A stretch of DNA of 7,401 bases from Pseudomonadota bacterium. Its GTDB lineage: Bacteria; Pseudomonadota; Alphaproteobacteria; Caulobacterales; Caulobacteraceae. Positions within the stretch are counted from its first letter, which is position 1. Every line of letters starts with the position of its first letter. Below the pieces are notes generated by a model. That model saw only the letters and a program-made list of their open reading frames with translations. It did not search any database and was not told the DNA's origin. Positions 5,978-7,401 of this stretch are shown here, in pieces. The stretch is taken from assembly GCA_023424215.1 (NCBI GenBank), contig JAFAEC010000027.1:1-7401 (forward strand), read 5' to 3'. A program made the translations under genes and the position numbers.

Positions 5978-6475
5978 CTACCAGCGACGATCGTAGCGGT
6001 AGTCGCGATCGTGGTTCTGGGCGCTGCGCCACTGGCCATGGTTCCGCCAGAATCGGCCGTCGCGGTAATAGCCCCGGCCGCGATAGGTGCGGCCCTCGAC
6101 GTAGCGGCCATTGTCGTAGCGGTCGCCGTAGTAGCCGTCGCGGCTGTTGATGCCGTGCTCGCGCTCCCAATGGCCCAGGTTCCGGTAGCAGCGGCCGCCC
6201 CGGTAGTAGCCGCAATCGTCGCGGCTCGACGAGGAGGCACCGACCGCCGCGCCAGCGAGCGCGCCGCCGGCGATGTAGGCGCCGTCGCCGTTGCCGATCA
6301 CGGCTCCCGCTAGCGCGCCCACGGCGGCGCCGATCAGGGCGTCCTCGGTGCGATCCGAGCTGCGGTCGCGATCATAGCGGCTTTGCGCCGCCGCCGGGCT
6401 GGTCACGGCCAGGCTGAGCGCCATGGCGCCGAGGACGGCCGGGGTGGCGATGGCGATCTTGGCGTGAGTTTTCAT
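5978..6475 (-). CDS. Exported glycine-zipper protein with Arg/Tyr-rich tail
   Basis: This 165-residue protein has a classic signal peptide (1-30, basic start MKTHAK, hydrophobic core, cleavage at PAAA-QS), with no lipobox. A short charged linker (RYDRDRSSDRTED) precedes a glycine zipper at 46-81, with repeated small residues (IGAAVGALAGAVIGNGDG, then AGGALAGAAVGA). The tail from 82 is rich in Arg, Tyr, Gly and Asp, with Cys88 and Cys96 close together (DDCGYYRGGRCYRN) and repeats such as YRGRGYYRDGRFWRNHGQWR. It is basic and probably disordered or envelope-binding. The ATG at 6475 has AAAGGA about six bases upstream. It shares its architecture, though little direct sequence, with the glycine-zipper gene at 588-932. 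It is divergent from groES and convergent with pgi. Its function is unknown; an envelope-structure or stress role is a guess from the family. Confidence 0.85.
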   Translation of the reverse strand: MKTHAKIAIATPAVLGAMALSLAVTSPAAAQSRYDRDRSSDRTEDALIGAAVGALAGAVIGNGDGAYIAGGALAGAAVGASSSSRDDCGYYRGGRCYRNLGHWEREHGINSRDGYYGDRYDNGRYVEGRTYRGRGYYRDGRFWRNHGQWRSAQNHDRDYRYDRRW

Positions 6476-6629
6476 GTCCGGTCCTTTCCCTGGCCGGCTT
6501 TCGGCCGGCTTCGGAGTCCCTTGTAGCCAGCTGAGCCTGAACCTGCCGGGGCCGCTCCATTCATGGGCGGTTCACCTCGCGGGAGGTCGCCGGGGATCGC
6601 GCAGCGAAGCGGATTTCGGCGGCGCGACG
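6476..6629. promoter_or_regulatory. Divergent region upstream of the minus-strand glycine-zipper gene
   Basis: This holds the ribosome-binding site of the minus-strand gene (AAAGGA, complement of 6482-6487) and should hold its promoter. I see no clear -35/-10 pair; TACAAG on the minus strand (complement of 6522-6527) is the best -10-like hexamer. Two foldable elements are visible: GCCGGC (6493-6498) repeated as GCCGGC (6504-6509), which can pair as a 5' leader hairpin, and an imperfect dyad with arms CCGC-T-CCAT (6552-6560) and ATGGGCGG (6563-6570) with one bulged T. Confidence 0.35.
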
Positions 6630-6658
6630 CTTGACGCTCTCGATCCGCCGCCCTACCT
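6630..6658 (+). promoter_or_regulatory. Sigma-32-like heat-shock promoter of groESL
   Basis: CTTGAC (6630-6635) is followed after 15 bases by CCCTACCT (6651-6658). These agree well with the heat-shock sigma factor RpoH pattern (CTTGAA, 13-17 bases, CCCCATnT). TTGACG could also serve as a housekeeping -35, but its -10 (TACCTG at 6654) is poor. The implied transcription start falls near 6665, immediately before the CIRCE element, matching the dual control known for alphaproteobacterial groESL operons. Confidence 0.65.
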
Positions 6659-6668
6659 GCCGCTCGCG

Positions 6669-6695
6669 TTAGCACTCTCGCCCGGTGGCTGCCAA
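6669..6695 (+). promoter_or_regulatory. CIRCE operator (HrcA site) with decayed right arm
   Basis: The left arm TTAGCACTC (6669-6677) matches the CIRCE consensus at 9 of 9. After the required nine-base spacer, the right arm is GGCTGCCAA (6687-6695), against the consensus GAGTGCTAA, a match at 6 of 9. It sits 49 bases before the groES start and just after the heat-shock promoter. HrcA repressor binds CIRCE as a dimer and represses chaperonin genes; here one half-site is weakened. The hrcA gene is not in the window. Confidence 0.8.
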
Positions 6696-6744
6696 AAGCG
6701 GCGCCGCGGGAGCGTTCATCGAGAACCTTTGGGAGAACACACAG

Positions 6745-7035
6745 ATGGCGTTTCGTCCGCTCGGCGACCGCGTGCTCGTGAAGCGCGTGGAAGAGGAATC
6801 CAAGACCAAGGGCGGGATCATCATCCCCGACACCGCCAAGGAAAAGCCCTCCGAGGGCGTGATCGTTTCCGTGGGCCCCGGCGCCCGCGACGAAAACGGC
6901 AAGATCAATGCGCTGGACGTCAAGGCCGGCGATCGCGTGCTCTTCGGCAAGTGGAGCGGCACCGAGGTCAAGCTCAACGGCGAAGACCTGATCATCATGA
7001 AGGAAAGCGACATCATGGGCGTGATCGAAGCGTAA
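6745..7035 (+). CDS. groES: Co-chaperonin GroES (10 kDa)
   Basis: This 96-residue cytoplasmic protein, of standard family length, forms the seven-subunit lid that caps GroEL and encloses folding substrates. MAFRPLGDRVLVKRVEEE is the usual N-terminal strand. The mobile loop that contacts GroEL spans about residues 17-34 and contains GGIIIPDTA. VSVGPGARDENGK (41-53) leads into the roof hairpin. AGDRVLFGKWSGTEVKL and the ending IMKESDIMGVIEA are typical. The ATG at 6745 is chosen by family length and by GGGAG (6731-6735) nine bases upstream. An in-frame GTG at 6685 would add 20 residues unlike any GroES and lies inside the CIRCE element. groEL follows 58 bases downstream in the same operon. Expression is likely raised by heat through the sigma-32-like promoter and by release of HrcA. 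Confidence 0.98.
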   Translation: MAFRPLGDRVLVKRVEEESKTKGGIIIPDTAKEKPSEGVIVSVGPGARDENGKINALDVKAGDRVLFGKWSGTEVKLNGEDLIIMKESDIMGVIEA

Positions 7036-7056
7036 TCCGCTTCTCGCGTCTTTTTT
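7027..7056 (+). promoter_or_regulatory. Hairpin and U-tract at the groES-groEL junction
   Basis: GAAGCG (7027-7032) and CGCTTC (7038-7043) form a perfect 6-bp stem whose five-base loop contains the groES stop codon. Seven bases later there is a run of six T (7051-7056), continuing T-rich to 7063. The gap between stem and T-run makes a strong terminator unlikely, and full termination would block groEL. A processing site, partial attenuator or stability element is more plausible. Heat-dependent cleavage between groES and groEL is known in Agrobacterium tumefaciens. Confidence 0.45.
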
Positions 7057-7093
7057 GTTGTTTCCAGTCAACCCGATATTCAAGGAGCCATAA

Positions 7094-7401
<308 letters not shown>

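Noticed and set aside
4212..6215. 667-codon minus-strand open frame opposite pgi and overlapping the glycine-zipper gene
   Set aside because: It is antisense to an intact pgi and has composition typical of reverse-strand GC-rich DNA; no start signal or domain.
5057..6313. 418-codon plus-strand frame inside and beyond pgi
   Set aside because: It is a shifted frame of pgi that then runs antisense to the glycine-zipper gene; its low-complexity Gly/Arg then Ala/Val composition is not protein-like.
6685..6744. 20-residue N-terminal extension of GroES from a GTG at 6685
   Set aside because: The GTG lies inside the CIRCE operator, and GroES proteins start at the MAFRPLGDRV-type sequence; length from 6745 is the normal 96 residues.
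7027..7056. Intrinsic terminator ending the transcript after groES
   Set aside because: The stem is short, seven bases separate it from the T-run, and groEL follows with a strong ribosome site and no promoter visible between; kept only as a possible processing or attenuation element.

Overview
The window is high-GC DNA with bacterial gene structure and looks like chromosomal sequence of an alphaproteobacterium. The start of a groES-groEL operon, the very GC-rich third codon positions and the style of the proteins suggest Caulobacterales, most like Brevundimonas or Caulobacter. That placement rests on my reading of the GroES and GroEL proteins, not on a search. I see no transposase, integrase, tRNA, rRNA, CRISPR array or phage gene, and no sharp change in base composition. 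It reads as ordinary core chromosome with small envelope genes between housekeeping genes. I found no previously undescribed multi-gene system.

Layout, left to right. A 22-bp perfect palindrome (32-53) lies at the left edge, just past the 3' end of a minus-strand gene for a small single-span membrane protein (86-403). A 184-base gap follows. Then come two plus-strand envelope genes: a glycine-zipper protein (588-932) and a short OmpA-like lipoprotein (1008-1451), separated by a convincing intrinsic terminator (953-988). Next is a three-domain DsbD/ScsB-type thiol:disulfide reductase (1532-3712, TTG start). Its 3' end overlaps by 29 bases the 3' end of a convergent minus-strand gene for an exported protein of unknown function (3684-4160). 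A short divergent control region with a perfect 8-bp inverted repeat separates that gene from pgi (4263-5888). Two consecutive hairpins lie between pgi and the convergent gene for a second exported glycine-zipper protein (5978-6475).

A 269-base divergent region follows. It holds a heat-shock sigma-32-like promoter and a CIRCE operator with one perfect and one decayed arm. The groES gene (6745-7035) and the first 102 codons of groEL (7094 to the right edge) come next, with a hairpin across the groES stop codon followed by a U-rich tract.

Functional themes. Five of the eight complete genes encode inner-membrane or exported proteins. DsbD-type reductases carry cytoplasmic reducing power across the inner membrane, and the two glycine-zipper proteins both have cysteine-containing, aromatic-rich exported tails. 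This is only a loose thematic link, because the terminators and divergent promoters show mostly separate transcription units. The only clear operon is groES-groEL. There is no gene-free stretch longer than 300 bases; the largest gaps (404-587, 4161-4262, 6476-6744) are described in the feature list.
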